Of a stretch of 21,686 nucleotides of DNA, positions 1 through 7,926 are shown piece after piece (the first letter of the stretch is position 1; every line of letters begins with the position of its first letter). Made by a program: the position numbers and the translations under genes. The DNA comes from an uncultured Ruminococcus sp. (GTDB lineage: Bacteria > Bacillota > Clostridia > Oscillospirales > Acutalibacteraceae), in the NCBI GenBank assembly GCA_958403905.1, contig CATXZD010000023.1:1-21686 (forward strand). The letters are read 5' to 3'. The notes under the pieces are model-generated. The model was not told the origin of the DNA, did not search any database, and saw only the letters and a program-made list of their open reading frames with translations.

Positions 1-35
1 TTAAACACTTTCATGTCTATGTTCAATTATTTTTC

Positions 36-626
36 TCATTTTTCAGCATTTAATATTTTTGTTTCGACTTTTATTTCGTTTTCAGAATTAATATATGAAA
101 CAGAAAATTCTTTATTACTGTCTGAGAAAAAATTATTGAATATGGATAAAGAATTCATACTCAGCTCTTTGTTTTTATTCTTGAGCAGAATTAAATGCTC
201 TTCCACTTGCTTTGGAAGCATCTTATCTTTTACAAGTTTTTCTGTTAAATTTTCATCGCATAATGTTACATACATAAGAGGAGAAAAATACGGCTTTTCA
301 GACATATACTTTATATCGTTTTTAAGAGTATTACCCATTATTTTCTCTTCTGTTATAAACAACTCGAGCTTTGAAAGAGAAAGGTTGGGAATATACTCGC
401 TTTTAGCTTTTTCACAAGCTTCTTCAAAAGACTTTGCAAATACAGAGGTAAACACGGGTGAATCTGAACTTGAAAGCAGAAAAAACGTGTAGCAGGTTTT
501 TCCACCCTTTTCACCTACCGTTATTGTTTCTGCAATTGACGCCTTATCAATCTGCTTAGAACCAGAACAGCCCGTAATTAGAATTGATGATATGCAGAGA
601 AGAATCAAAATAAATTTCTTATTCAT
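36..626 (-). CDS. gerC: GerC-type spore germination lipoprotein, short form
   Basis: Lipoprotein subunit of a GerA-type germinant receptor, expected on the outer face of the spore inner membrane. The 196-residue product begins with a signal peptide ending in a lipobox (LITGC, acylated Cys about residue 20). The following region resembles the N-terminal domain of the Ger(x)C family. Full-length family members are about 370-400 residues, so this protein lacks the middle and C-terminal domains, including the usual Spore_GerAC region. The stop is in-frame and there is no continuation in another frame in the 35 bases left in the window. It overlaps gerB by 8 nt and has a GGGAGG ribosome binding site before its ATG, so it is translationally coupled to the receptor operon. 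The assignment rests largely on its lipobox and on being third in an A-B-C operon; residue-level similarity is weak. It could be a naturally reduced GerC or a decayed one. Confidence 0.75.
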   Translation of the reverse strand: MNKKFILILLCISSILITGCSGSKQIDKASIAETITVGEKGGKTCYTFFLLSSSDSPVFTSVFAKSFEEACEKAKSEYIPNLSLSKLELFITEEKIMGNTLKNDIKYMSEKPYFSPLMYVTLCDENLTEKLVKDKMLPKQVEEHLILLKNKNKELSMNSLSIFNNFFSDSNKEFSVSYINSENEIKVETKILNAEK

Positions 627-1674
627 TTAACTTCCTCCCGAAAAAAAGATAAAACGTAGGAATTACCACCGCAGAGATAAATGTAAGAATATTCAGAATA
701 TAATGATTTGTTAACAACACTTTTACCTCATTAAAATTATAAGCACATATAAAAAGCACGAAAATGATTACCGCAAAAGCAAGCACAATCGGAAATGAAC
801 TGCTTTTACCCGTTGATTTACAAATGCAATTTAGAATGAGTGAAATCACAAGAAACACTGTAAGCACCGATATTGAAAGATAAAGGCTGTCAAAACCTTC
901 TACATTGCCAAAATGAGCTGTTTTTGAGAGCAAAAAACAGCTGTAGTCCTGTGCAGAAGCGTATTCTCCCAGCACGAAAGATGTAAAAAACATAATCAAA
1001 GCGAACAAAACGGCCGTAATTCCTACAGAAAAAGCAATTTGTCTTGGTCGGAAATTTTTTGTAAAGCCCGAAAGCACAGCAAAAATTACAGCAGTAAATG
1101 AAGTTGTAAGAAAAAAAGACATATTGTTTATAAAATCGCTTTTTTGTCCTCTGAATAGAAACTCTGTAGTGTTTATTTCTAAATTAGAAATATTTCCTGA
1201 TAATATAAGCAGAAAAGCTACAAAAGAAAATAAAAATATAAAAATTGAACATCTCCCGATTACGTTTGTACCTTTATACCCTGCATATACACAAACAGCA
1301 AGCAACACCAGTGCAACTGCAAAAATATCAGCTTCACTGTTGAGCTTTTTGTAAAACATATCACAGTATTTTATTAAAAAATACTCCGCTGTATATACAA
1401 AGTAAAGGCAATAAAAAGCCGACACAAAAATAATTGCATTTGGTGTTTTTATATGGGCATACGACATAAAGTCAAGGTCTGTTCTGCTTTTAATAATTGC
1501 AGAAGGGATGAAAAACAAGGCAGTTAAAGAAAATGCACAAAGCAGCGTCAACAGATTGAACAAAAATGAAGCGTCATTTGCTATATCAAAGCTTTCAAGC
1601 AACATTACAGAAATACCGGCTAAGGATATAAGTAATAACAATCGTTTTGACGGAAATTTAATTTTTGTCTGCAT
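619..1674 (-). CDS. gerB: GerB-type spore germination permease (APC superfamily)
   Basis: Integral membrane subunit of a nutrient germinant receptor. GerB proteins belong to the amino acid-polyamine-organocation transporter superfamily and bind the germinant. The 351-residue product is almost entirely hydrophobic, with about ten predicted membrane segments starting at residue 13, and its length is normal for GerAB/GerBB proteins. The start is an ATG with GGAGG six bases upstream. The gene lies inside an operon: its start overlaps the end of gerA by 17 nt and its end overlaps gerC by 8 nt. The family assignment comes from overall topology, length and its place between gerA and gerC rather than a single motif. 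The germinant cannot be predicted from sequence. Confidence 0.85.
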   Translation of the reverse strand: MQTKIKFPSKRLLLLISLAGISVMLLESFDIANDASFLFNLLTLLCAFSLTALFFIPSAIIKSRTDLDFMSYAHIKTPNAIIFVSAFYCLYFVYTAEYFLIKYCDMFYKKLNSEADIFAVALVLLAVCVYAGYKGTNVIGRCSIFIFLFSFVAFLLILSGNISNLEINTTEFLFRGQKSDFINNMSFFLTTSFTAVIFAVLSGFTKNFRPRQIAFSVGITAVLFALIMFFTSFVLGEYASAQDYSCFLLSKTAHFGNVEGFDSLYLSISVLTVFLVISLILNCICKSTGKSSSFPIVLAFAVIIFVLFICAYNFNEVKVLLTNHYILNILTFISAVVIPTFYLFFGRKLNE

Positions 1675-3130
1675 AGCTGTCCTCCGTTTCAGGAAATTTT
1701 TGTACCTTTATCGTTCGCTTAGAAAGGCTCTTCCAATCAGCACGAATAAAAACATCACGCATACTTTTTAAGGAAAACGGCGCAAGTGACGACATATAAG
1801 GTACTCCAACGGAAGTTTTTGCACACATATTAATTAATACAACACACGAAGCAAGCACTATACCCCATAATCCGAAAATCCCACCTAATATCACAAACGA
1901 AAAACGCAATACGGTTATCGGAGGATATAGAGGCGATGTAACGTAACTGCAAATAGCGGCAGTAGCAACAACCATAAGAGTTGACGAACTGATAAAACCT
2001 GCACTGACTGCGCTTTCACCGATTACAAGCGCACCCACTATACTGACTGCGTGCCCGAGAGGTTTAGGAATTCTAAGTCCTGCTTCACGCATAATTTCAT
2101 ACACAAAGATAATAATTACCACTTCAAGCGTAACGGGCAATGGTGTTGACGAAAGGGACTCAGACGTTTTTATGAGCAATCCTGTCGGAAAATATTCAGG
2201 ATGATACTGCGCGAAAGCAGTATAAATTCCAGGAAGGTAAACTGCAATAAAAAAAGAAAAATATTTTAAAATTCTGATAAATGTTGCATAATACGGACGG
2301 TTTGAATAATCGTCCACGCTTTGAAACTCCTCGACAAACAAGTGGGGCAAAATTATTACCGCCGGTGTGCCGTCAATGAGTATGGCTACCCTTCCTTCGG
2401 TCAGCTTTCCGCAGACAGTATCAGGACGTTCGGAAATTCCTACTCCCGAAAAAATTGACTTTGAACCTTTATCCTCAAGATATTCCGTAAGATAGCCCGA
2501 AGCAAGCACCGTTTCGAGATTGCAGGCATTTAAACGACTGCGTATTTTTTTGAGAATTTCGGGAGAAACGCTTTTTTGAAGATAGCAAAGCATAAGCTGG
2601 GTTTGTGATTCGCTTCCGACTGTCATTGTTTCAAACACAAGGTCCGGACTTTTTATCCTTCTGCGGATAAGCGTCATATTTATTCGCAGAGGTTCAGTAA
2701 ATCCCTCTCTTGAACCCCGTTGAACAACCTCGCTTTCAGGCTCACTCACACCTCGAAACGAAAATCCCTGAACGCCTATTGCAATCATTCTGTCTGTTCC
2801 GTCAACAGAGAGTAAGGCAAAACCGGATGTTGAAAACATTATTGCTTCGTCAAATGTATTAAATTCAACAATCTCACTTGAAGTAAGGACAGAGGTTTTA
2901 ATTTCTTCAAAAATTTCCCCCGGTGAGATATTAGAAAAGCGGTAGGAAAGCAAAGGGTTTATTACAGACAATGCAATTACTTCTTTGCTGCACATTCCCT
3001 CAATTGTAATTATAGCCGCTTTTACCGGATTTTGAGCAGACAAAACCATATCACGAACTGTAAAATCCGCTGATGAGGCAAACATATTTTTTAAAGTATC
3101 AAGATTTTTTGTCAACGAGTTGTACATCAT
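1658..3130 (-). CDS. gerA: GerA-type spore germination protein (receptor A subunit)
   Basis: A subunit of a GerA-family germinant receptor, recently shown in Bacillus to form an oligomeric ion channel that opens when the B subunit senses nutrient. The product has the family layout: a soluble N-terminal half of about 270 residues (opening SLTKNLDTLKNMF, the typical start of GerA proteins) followed by a membrane half of about five segments (from about FSFFIAVYLPGIYTAF) and a short polar tail. It includes the family-typical stretches VAILIDGTPAVIILP and GGALVIGESAV-like LVIGESAVSAGFIS. The open frame extends to a TTG at 3157, but GGTGAT lies just before paired ATGs at 3130 and 3127, and the family start fits these, giving about 490 residues. 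It is first of a three-gene receptor operon and is divergent from the DUF421 gene. Forespore sigma-G control is expected from the family; I could not identify a convincing promoter. Confidence 0.92.
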   Translation of the reverse strand: MMYNSLTKNLDTLKNMFASSADFTVRDMVLSAQNPVKAAIITIEGMCSKEVIALSVINPLLSYRFSNISPGEIFEEIKTSVLTSSEIVEFNTFDEAIMFSTSGFALLSVDGTDRMIAIGVQGFSFRGVSEPESEVVQRGSREGFTEPLRINMTLIRRRIKSPDLVFETMTVGSESQTQLMLCYLQKSVSPEILKKIRSRLNACNLETVLASGYLTEYLEDKGSKSIFSGVGISERPDTVCGKLTEGRVAILIDGTPAVIILPHLFVEEFQSVDDYSNRPYYATFIRILKYFSFFIAVYLPGIYTAFAQYHPEYFPTGLLIKTSESLSSTPLPVTLEVVIIIFVYEIMREAGLRIPKPLGHAVSIVGALVIGESAVSAGFISSSTLMVVATAAICSYVTSPLYPPITVLRFSFVILGGIFGLWGIVLASCVVLINMCAKTSVGVPYMSSLAPFSLKSMRDVFIRADWKSLSKRTIKVQKFPETEDSYADKN

Positions 3131-3218
3131 ATCACCGATAATTAGTTTTTGCCGCAATTATATTTTTATTCGGCAGAATATGTAAGAGTTTTTTGCAAAT
3201 ATTAACAGTGGTGATTCT

Positions 3219-3896
3219 ATGATTATTTCAATTATACGTACAGTACTTCTGTATGTTTTCGTTGTGCTTGCCGTGAGAATTATGGGTAAGCGCCAAATCA
3301 GCGAAATGCAGCCGAGCGAGTTAGTTATAACTCTTATAGTATCTGAAATTGCAGCTATTCCTATGCAAAACACCTCTCAGCCGTTACTTAGCGGAATTAT
3401 TCCAGTTTTAGTGCTTGTTGCTCTTGAAATTGCGGCAAGCGTGCTGATGATGAAAAGCGGGAAATTTCGAAAAATTATGTGCGGTAGTCCGATTGTAGTA
3501 ATACGTGACGGTAAAATTTTGCAAAATGAAATGCGCAGACTCAGGCTGACAACTGAAGATTTATGCGTTCAGCTGCGACAGCAGGATATTTTTTCAATTG
3601 AGGACGTTCAATACTGTATTGTTGAAACAAACGGAAAAGTCAGTGTGCTTGAAAAACCGCAGAGCAGAAAACCAAGCGCTGACGATCTTAAAGTTAAAAT
3701 TATTGACAATAAAATTGAAACGGTTGTTGTAAGTGACGGTCAGGTGCTTGAAAATTCACTTAATCTTTGCGAGAAAAGCAAAGACGATGTTTATAAAATT
3801 CTTAAAAGCGAAAATATAAGACTGAAAGATGTTTTTATTATGACGCTTGACGCATTGGGAAAATACAGTATTATACGAAAAGAGGAAAATTTATGA
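3219..3896 (+). CDS. DUF421 (YetF-like) membrane protein
   Basis: A 225-residue protein of the DUF421/YetF family found widely in spore-forming Firmicutes; its biochemical role is unknown. The N-terminal 65 or so residues form about three membrane segments and contain the family motif MGKRQISEMQPSELVITLI. The rest is a soluble alpha/beta domain, with the characteristic CGSPIVVIRDGKI and RRLRLTTEDL segments and a repeated alpha/beta unit ending near the C-terminus. The ATG start has GGTGAT seven bases upstream. It overlaps the following DUF4363 gene by 4 nt (ATGA), so the two are co-translated, and it is divergent from a germinant receptor operon with about 88 bp between them. The pairing with DUF4363 and the location next to gerABC suggest a role in the spore or forespore membrane, which is inference. 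The family call is confident. Confidence 0.88.
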   Translation: MIISIIRTVLLYVFVVLAVRIMGKRQISEMQPSELVITLIVSEIAAIPMQNTSQPLLSGIIPVLVLVALEIAASVLMMKSGKFRKIMCGSPIVVIRDGKILQNEMRRLRLTTEDLCVQLRQQDIFSIEDVQYCIVETNGKVSVLEKPQSRKPSADDLKVKIIDNKIETVVVSDGQVLENSLNLCEKSKDDVYKILKSENIRLKDVFIMTLDALGKYSIIRKEENL

Positions 3897-4273
3897 AAAG
3901 GATATATATATCACTGTTATTCATTATGATAGTTGCAATATGTGCCGCATTGCAGCTTGGATACATCAGTGCTGAGGCAGATACATTTATTTTTATGATT
4001 GAACAAAGTGACAAATATATGAGAAAAAGTGAGTTTGAAGATGCAATCAACGTATGTAAAAATATTGAAGAAAAATGGTGCGATTCATCTAAAAAAATTG
4101 ATATGCTGCTTATTCACGATTATGTAGATGAAATCGGAAATAAAATTTCTAATATGCGCTGTTATGCTGAAAATTGCAGTCCTGATATGTACTTTGCAGA
4201 AAGTACGACCGCAAAAAAAGAACTCGCTTCCATTAAAGAAAGCGAGTATCCGTTAGCAGAAAATATTTTATAA
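3893..4273 (+). CDS. DUF4363 family protein
   Basis: A 126-residue protein with an N-terminal signal or membrane anchor (residues about 4-26), followed by a charged, mainly helical region, matching the layout of DUF4363 proteins, which are often encoded directly after DUF421 genes in clostridia. Function is unknown; the protein probably sits outside the membrane, anchored by its N-terminus. The start codon overlaps the DUF421 stop (ATGA). The stop codon ends exactly one base before the stop of the convergent znuB gene, so there is no intergenic space. The last 60 bases of coding sequence also hold a hairpin plus A-run that reads as a rho-independent terminator on the opposite strand. Family assignment is based on size, topology and partner gene. 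Confidence 0.78.
   Translation: MKRIYISLLFIMIVAICAALQLGYISAEADTFIFMIEQSDKYMRKSEFEDAINVCKNIEEKWCDSSKKIDMLLIHDYVDEIGNKISNMRCYAENCSPDMYFAESTTAKKELASIKESEYPLAENIL
4213..4247 (-). terminator. Rho-independent terminator of znuABC, inside the DUF4363 gene
   Basis: On the minus strand an 8-bp perfect stem (ACTCGCTT / AAGCGAGT, arms 4240-4247 and 4222-4229) with a 10-nt loop is followed, after two bases, by seven T residues (4219-4213). It lies 27-61 bases past the znuB stop. The plus strand lacks a T-run after the hairpin, so it should act in one direction only. It encodes part of the C-terminus of DUF4363 on the other strand. Confidence 0.75.
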
Positions 4274-5113
4274 TCAGCTAAGCTCATTAGCCTTTGAAAT
4301 TTTTGTTCTTATTGTTTCTATTATCAAGAAAATCAGAAATACAGCCGCATTTACAATTACAACACTTGCGCCTGCCGGTGTATCAAGTGAATACGAAGCA
4401 CACATACCGACAAAAAAGCAGCAAACAGAAAGTACACCGGAACATAAAATTACCGATTTAAATTTTTTGCAGATTCTCATTGAAGAAAGTGCAGGGAAAA
4501 TTATCAGCGCTGATATAAGCAGCGTCCCCATTATTCTCATACCGATAACAATTGTCAGTGCAGTTAAAAGCGCAATAACCGTATTATAAGCTCCTGTTTT
4601 CAAGCCTGTTGCCTTTGAAAAGCTTTCGTCAAAGGTTACGGCGAAAATTTTGTTGTAGAAAATTACGAAAACCACTATAACTACAAGCGCGAGCACGGCG
4701 CACATTATTGCATCGGCATTTGTCGTTGCAAGTATACTGCCGAACAAATATGAGTTAAGATCGGTATTTACTCCCGAAACGCTTACACAAACAACACCAA
4801 TTGCAAGTGAAGTGCTTGAAATGATAGCAATGGCGGCATCGCCGTTGATTTTGCTGTTTTCGGAAAGTCTTAACAACAAAAATGCCGCGATAATTATAAC
4901 GGGAACTGCGACCTCAAGCGGTGCAAGGTTAAGAGAAGCAGCTACTGCAAGTGCACCGAAGCCTACATGGGACAGTCCGTCACCTATCATTGAATATCGT
5001 TTAAGTACAAGCGTTACTCCGAGAAGAGATGCACATAGCGATACAAGCAACCCTACTATAAAAGCTCTTATTATAAAATTATAAGAAAACATTTCAGCAA
5101 GCATTTCTATCAC
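4274..5113 (-). CDS. znuB: Zinc/manganese ABC transporter permease
   Basis: Membrane permease of an ABC-3 family metal importer (ZnuB/AdcB/MntB type) that moves Zn2+ or Mn2+ from the binding lipoprotein into the cell using ATP from ZnuC. The 279-residue product is hydrophobic with about eight membrane segments and includes the family segments YSMIGDGLSHVGFGALA near residue 40 and GTLLISALIIFPALSS near residue 195. The most likely start is GTG at 5113, which has GGAGG nine bases upstream; ATG codons at 5104 and 5092 are less well placed. The gene overlaps znuC by 4 nt. It is the last gene of znuACB, and its terminator lies inside the convergent DUF4363 gene. Zinc is favoured over manganese because of the His-rich region in the partner ZnuA. 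Confidence 0.9.
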   Translation of the reverse strand: MIEMLAEMFSYNFIIRAFIVGLLVSLCASLLGVTLVLKRYSMIGDGLSHVGFGALAVAASLNLAPLEVAVPVIIIAAFLLLRLSENSKINGDAAIAIISSTSLAIGVVCVSVSGVNTDLNSYLFGSILATTNADAIMCAVLALVVIVVFVIFYNKIFAVTFDESFSKATGLKTGAYNTVIALLTALTIVIGMRIMGTLLISALIIFPALSSMRICKKFKSVILCSGVLSVCCFFVGMCASYSLDTPAGASVVIVNAAVFLIFLIIETIRTKISKANELS

Positions 5114-5853
5114 TGCAAAGCACCTCCTCTATGATTGTGACGGCAGTCATCGCACGGACAGTCGGTAATCATAAACTTCCTTCCTATATCAGAATGGAGA
5201 TACTGATGAGCCGTACCGTAAAAATAGGTATTCTTCGCCAGATGAAGAATTTTTGAAGCATTGTTCACTGAAGCTGTAATATCGTGCGATACCATAATTA
5301 TTGTTATGCCGTTTTTATTGAGATTTTTAATCAGAGCGTACATATCAGAGGAGGCTTTTGGGTCAAGTCCCGTTATAGGCTCATCAAGAATAAGCAGCTT
5401 ATGAGTAGCACAGAGTGCTCTGGCAAGCAGTACTCTCTGACGCTGACCTCCCGAAAGTTCTCTAAAGCACTTTTTTCGAAGCTGATAAATTCCCGTCAAC
5501 TCCATATTTTTTGCAGCGGATTCCTTTTGCTCCTTTGAATAGAACAAGGTATGTTTTTGGTTAAGACAGCCTGAAAACACTACTTCTGAAACCGAAGCAG
5601 GAAAATCTTTTTGCAGTACAGTCTGCTGAGGAAGATATCCGATTTCGCATTGCTTTAAACCATCTCCATATGAAATTGAACCGCCTTGAACCGACATAAG
5701 GCCAAGCAGACACTTCATCAGAGTAGTTTTACCAGAACCGTTTTCACCTACTATGCAGACATAATCACCTTCATTAATTTTCAAATTAATGTCAGACAGT
5801 ACTGTTTTGCCTTCATAGCCCATAGAAGCATTTTTAATTTCAATAAGCGCCAT
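5110..5853 (-). CDS. znuC: Zinc/manganese ABC transporter ATP-binding protein with Cys/His-rich tail
   Basis: Cytoplasmic ATPase that powers the ZnuB permease. All nucleotide-binding motifs are present: Walker A GENGSGKTT (about residues 36-44), Q-loop IGYLPQQ, ABC signature LSGGQRQR, Walker B LLILDEP, and the switch His in MVSHD. The 247-residue length is normal. The C-terminus is unusual, ending in DCPCDDCRHNHRGG, with three Cys and two His in about ten residues that could bind metal and sense cytosolic zinc. The start codon shares one base with the znuA stop (TGATG) and the end overlaps znuB by 4 nt, showing tight coupling. Function as a metal importer follows from the operon; the role of the tail is inference. 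Confidence 0.93.
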   Translation of the reverse strand: MALIEIKNASMGYEGKTVLSDINLKINEGDYVCIVGENGSGKTTLMKCLLGLMSVQGGSISYGDGLKQCEIGYLPQQTVLQKDFPASVSEVVFSGCLNQKHTLFYSKEQKESAAKNMELTGIYQLRKKCFRELSGGQRQRVLLARALCATHKLLILDEPITGLDPKASSDMYALIKNLNKNGITIIMVSHDITASVNNASKILHLAKNTYFYGTAHQYLHSDIGRKFMITDCPCDDCRHNHRGGALQ

Positions 5854-6836
5854 CAGTTTAAAGCCTCCCTTAGTGCGTTTGCGTTTTGTTCCATTAACGA
5901 AATATAAGTTGCTCCGTCAGCAAATTCATCCTTAGTTACATTGTGACAAGAAGAATAACGCATTGTTTTTGCCCCTGTGTCCTCCGAAATTAGCCTTGCA
6001 ACTCTGCCGTTTGAAAATTCAAGATAGAATACAACAGGAATTTGATTGTCACGTGTAAAATCTATCATATGAGTTACGGTTGAAATGCTCGGCTCAGTTT
6101 CACTGCTGCACCCCGGAAACGCACAATCATAATAAAGTGAATAGTCGGTTACAAAGTAAAGAAACGGAAAACGATCACCGAAAACTACGGTATTTCTTTT
6201 TGCGTTGCTCACTATATCAGAAAATTTGGAGTCAAGTGATTTAAGCTTGGATATATATCTATCTCTGTTCGAAGAATATATTGATTTATTAGCCGAATCA
6301 CAAGCAGACAATTCATAATATATAGCGTCTGATAATTTTTCAGCATTTTTAACCGAAGTCCAGATATGTTCATCATATTCCTCTCCGTGCTCGTGTTCGT
6401 CAACATGATTATGTTCTTCCCCATGTTCATGCTCATCATGCTCAACGCTTTGCTCGTAAAGCAAATCTACATAATCCATCATTCGTATAATTTTCATATT
6501 CTTATTTTCGATTGAATCAAGCACGCTTTCAACCCATTCGTCACTCTCTCCGCCATTGTAAATAAAAATATCACAATTTTCAATGGCAACTATATCTGAC
6601 GGTGAGGGGTCGTAGCTGTGCGGCTCGCTGCCCGGAGAAAGCAAAAGCTTAATGTCTGCTTTATCGCCTGCGATGCTGCGTGTAAAATCATAGTAAGGAA
6701 AAATTGTAGTAACAACACTTATTTTCCTATTGTCCTGTATTGCAGAATTGCTTTTTTCAGACGAACAAGACGATAAGGAAAATGCAGTTAATAAAACTAT
6801 GAATAATGAGAGTATGAATGATAAAAATCTTTTCAT
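5853..6836 (-). CDS. znuA: Zinc ABC transporter substrate-binding lipoprotein
   Basis: Cluster A-I metal-binding lipoprotein that captures Zn2+ outside the membrane and delivers it to ZnuB. The 327-residue product has a signal peptide ending in the lipobox SLSSC (Cys about residue 24). The first metal ligand is the His of GSEPHSYDPSPSD. A His/Glu/Asp-rich stretch (about residues 134-158, alternating HDEHEHGEEH-type units) precedes the second ligand in EHIWTSVKN; such His-rich loops mark zinc rather than manganese binders. The third site carries GDRFPF and the PGCSSETEPS segment, a pattern of the clostridial subfamily in which the classical His is replaced. It is first of the znuACB operon, with CGGAG as ribosome binding site. 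The secDF terminator ends only 14 bases upstream of its start, leaving little room for a promoter; none was recognised with confidence. Confidence 0.92.
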   Translation of the reverse strand: MKRFLSFILSLFIVLLTAFSLSSCSSEKSNSAIQDNRKISVVTTIFPYYDFTRSIAGDKADIKLLLSPGSEPHSYDPSPSDIVAIENCDIFIYNGGESDEWVESVLDSIENKNMKIIRMMDYVDLLYEQSVEHDEHEHGEEHNHVDEHEHGEEYDEHIWTSVKNAEKLSDAIYYELSACDSANKSIYSSNRDRYISKLKSLDSKFSDIVSNAKRNTVVFGDRFPFLYFVTDYSLYYDCAFPGCSSETEPSISTVTHMIDFTRDNQIPVVFYLEFSNGRVARLISEDTGAKTMRYSSCHNVTKDEFADGATYISLMEQNANALREALN

Positions 6837-6849
6837 TTATTACGCTCCG

Positions 6850-6895
6850 AAAAAACAAAGGGTTGCACAGAATATAATTATTCTGAACGCAACCC
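6850..6895 (-). terminator. Rho-independent terminator of secDF
   Basis: On the minus strand a two-part stem (GGGTTGC / GCAACCC, arms 6889-6895 and 6860-6866, plus inner ATTCTG-type 6-bp pairing around a 6-nt loop) is followed by TTTGTTTTTT (6859-6850). It starts about 24 bases past the secF stop and ends just before the znuA ribosome binding site. Confidence 0.88.
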
Positions 6896-6918
6896 CTGTA
6901 AATATAATCTTAAAGAAA

Positions 6919-7926
6919 TTACTTTGATACTTTCTTTGCTCTCTTGTGATTCTGCCACATTACCCAAAGAGGTCCTGCAATGCAAATTGAAGAGTAACAA
7001 CCTGAAATTACACCAATCATCATCGGCAGAGCAAATGACTGTACAGATGCAATGTTAAAGAAGATAGCAACAATGTATACAACCATAATAGCAGAAAGCG
7101 TTGTAACTGATGTCATAATTGTTCTCTTGATTGTCTTTGTGCAGCTAAGATTGTATACCATACCTGTATCAGCCTTGCTGCCGAGAACCTTTCTTTCTTC
7201 ACGCACACGGTCATAAATAACGATTGTATCATTAAGTGAATAACCGAGAATCATAAGTACAACTGCGATGAAGTTTGAGTCAATCGGCATCTGGAAAATA
7301 ACATATAGGAAGTAAATCATTGCAATATCGTGGAACAGCGCAACAAGCGCCATAACACCAGCAGAAAGACCGCCTATTTTCTTGAATCGAATCGTAACAT
7401 AAAGCACCATAAGAATTGACGCAATTGCTACAGCAGCCAAACACTTTAACAAGAAGTTAAAGCCCATTGAAGCATCTACAGAGTTTGACTCAAGACAAAC
7501 AAAGTTATTGTCGGGATACTGCTTCTGAAGATCTTTTTCAAGGTTCTTCTGAATATCAGTTTCAATAGCATCATTGCCTGAGAACTGTACAGAAACGTTA
7601 TTTCCCGAATTACCCATAATATCTGTTGAGAAAGATGTGGTAATCTTATCGGTAGTCTTATTCTGTATGTAGTTATAAAGCTCATTATGGTCAATCTCTC
7701 CGCTATAACTGAAACGAAGTGTTGCACCACCTGAGAACTGAATATCAAGAGTTGTTCCGAAAACAAAGTTGCAGACTATACCGATTAAAATTATTGCAAT
7801 TGAAATACCGAAGAAAATTTTTCTCTTGCCGACAAAATCTATAATCTTTTTGCCACCATTGTATTTTTCGCTGATCTGCTCAACAGTCATCTTTGAATTT
7901 GCTTTTGTCTGAACATCATTTGTCAT
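6919..7926 (-). CDS. secF: Protein translocase subunit SecF
   Basis: Partner of SecD in the membrane complex that uses the proton or sodium gradient to help pull preproteins through SecYEG. The product is about 335 residues with six membrane segments: one at the N-terminus (about 35-55), an extracytoplasmic domain opening with LDIQFSGGATLRFSYSG, and five C-terminal ones. The conserved region SLNDTIVIYDRVREER is intact. The open frame extends upstream, but the ATG at 7926 is the correct start because GGAGGTG lies six bases before it. This start overlaps the secD stop by 11 nt, so the two are translationally coupled. It ends with a basic cytoplasmic tail (NHKRAKKVSK). It is followed by a strong terminator. 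Confidence 0.95.
   Translation of the reverse strand: MTNDVQTKANSKMTVEQISEKYNGGKKIIDFVGKRKIFFGISIAIILIGIVCNFVFGTTLDIQFSGGATLRFSYSGEIDHNELYNYIQNKTTDKITTSFSTDIMGNSGNNVSVQFSGNDAIETDIQKNLEKDLQKQYPDNNFVCLESNSVDASMGFNFLLKCLAAVAIASILMVLYVTIRFKKIGGLSAGVMALVALFHDIAMIYFLYVIFQMPIDSNFIAVVLMILGYSLNDTIVIYDRVREERKVLGSKADTGMVYNLSCTKTIKRTIMTSVTTLSAIMVVYIVAIFFNIASVQSFALPMMIGVISGCYSSICIAGPLWVMWQNHKRAKKVSK

Noticed and set aside
1..39. Twelve-codon open frame overlapping the gerC stop (ATGA)
   Set aside because: Too short, and it ends at the window edge; it does not restore a longer GerC, so I treat it as chance.
13..492. Long plus-strand open frame antisense to gerC
   Set aside because: Phe/Ser-rich composition is typical of the reverse of an AT-rich gene; gerC on the other strand has a ribosome binding site, lipobox and operon overlap.
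3131..3157. TTG start extending GerA by nine residues
   Set aside because: No ribosome binding site before the TTG, whereas GGTGAT lies next to the paired ATGs and the family N-terminus starts there.
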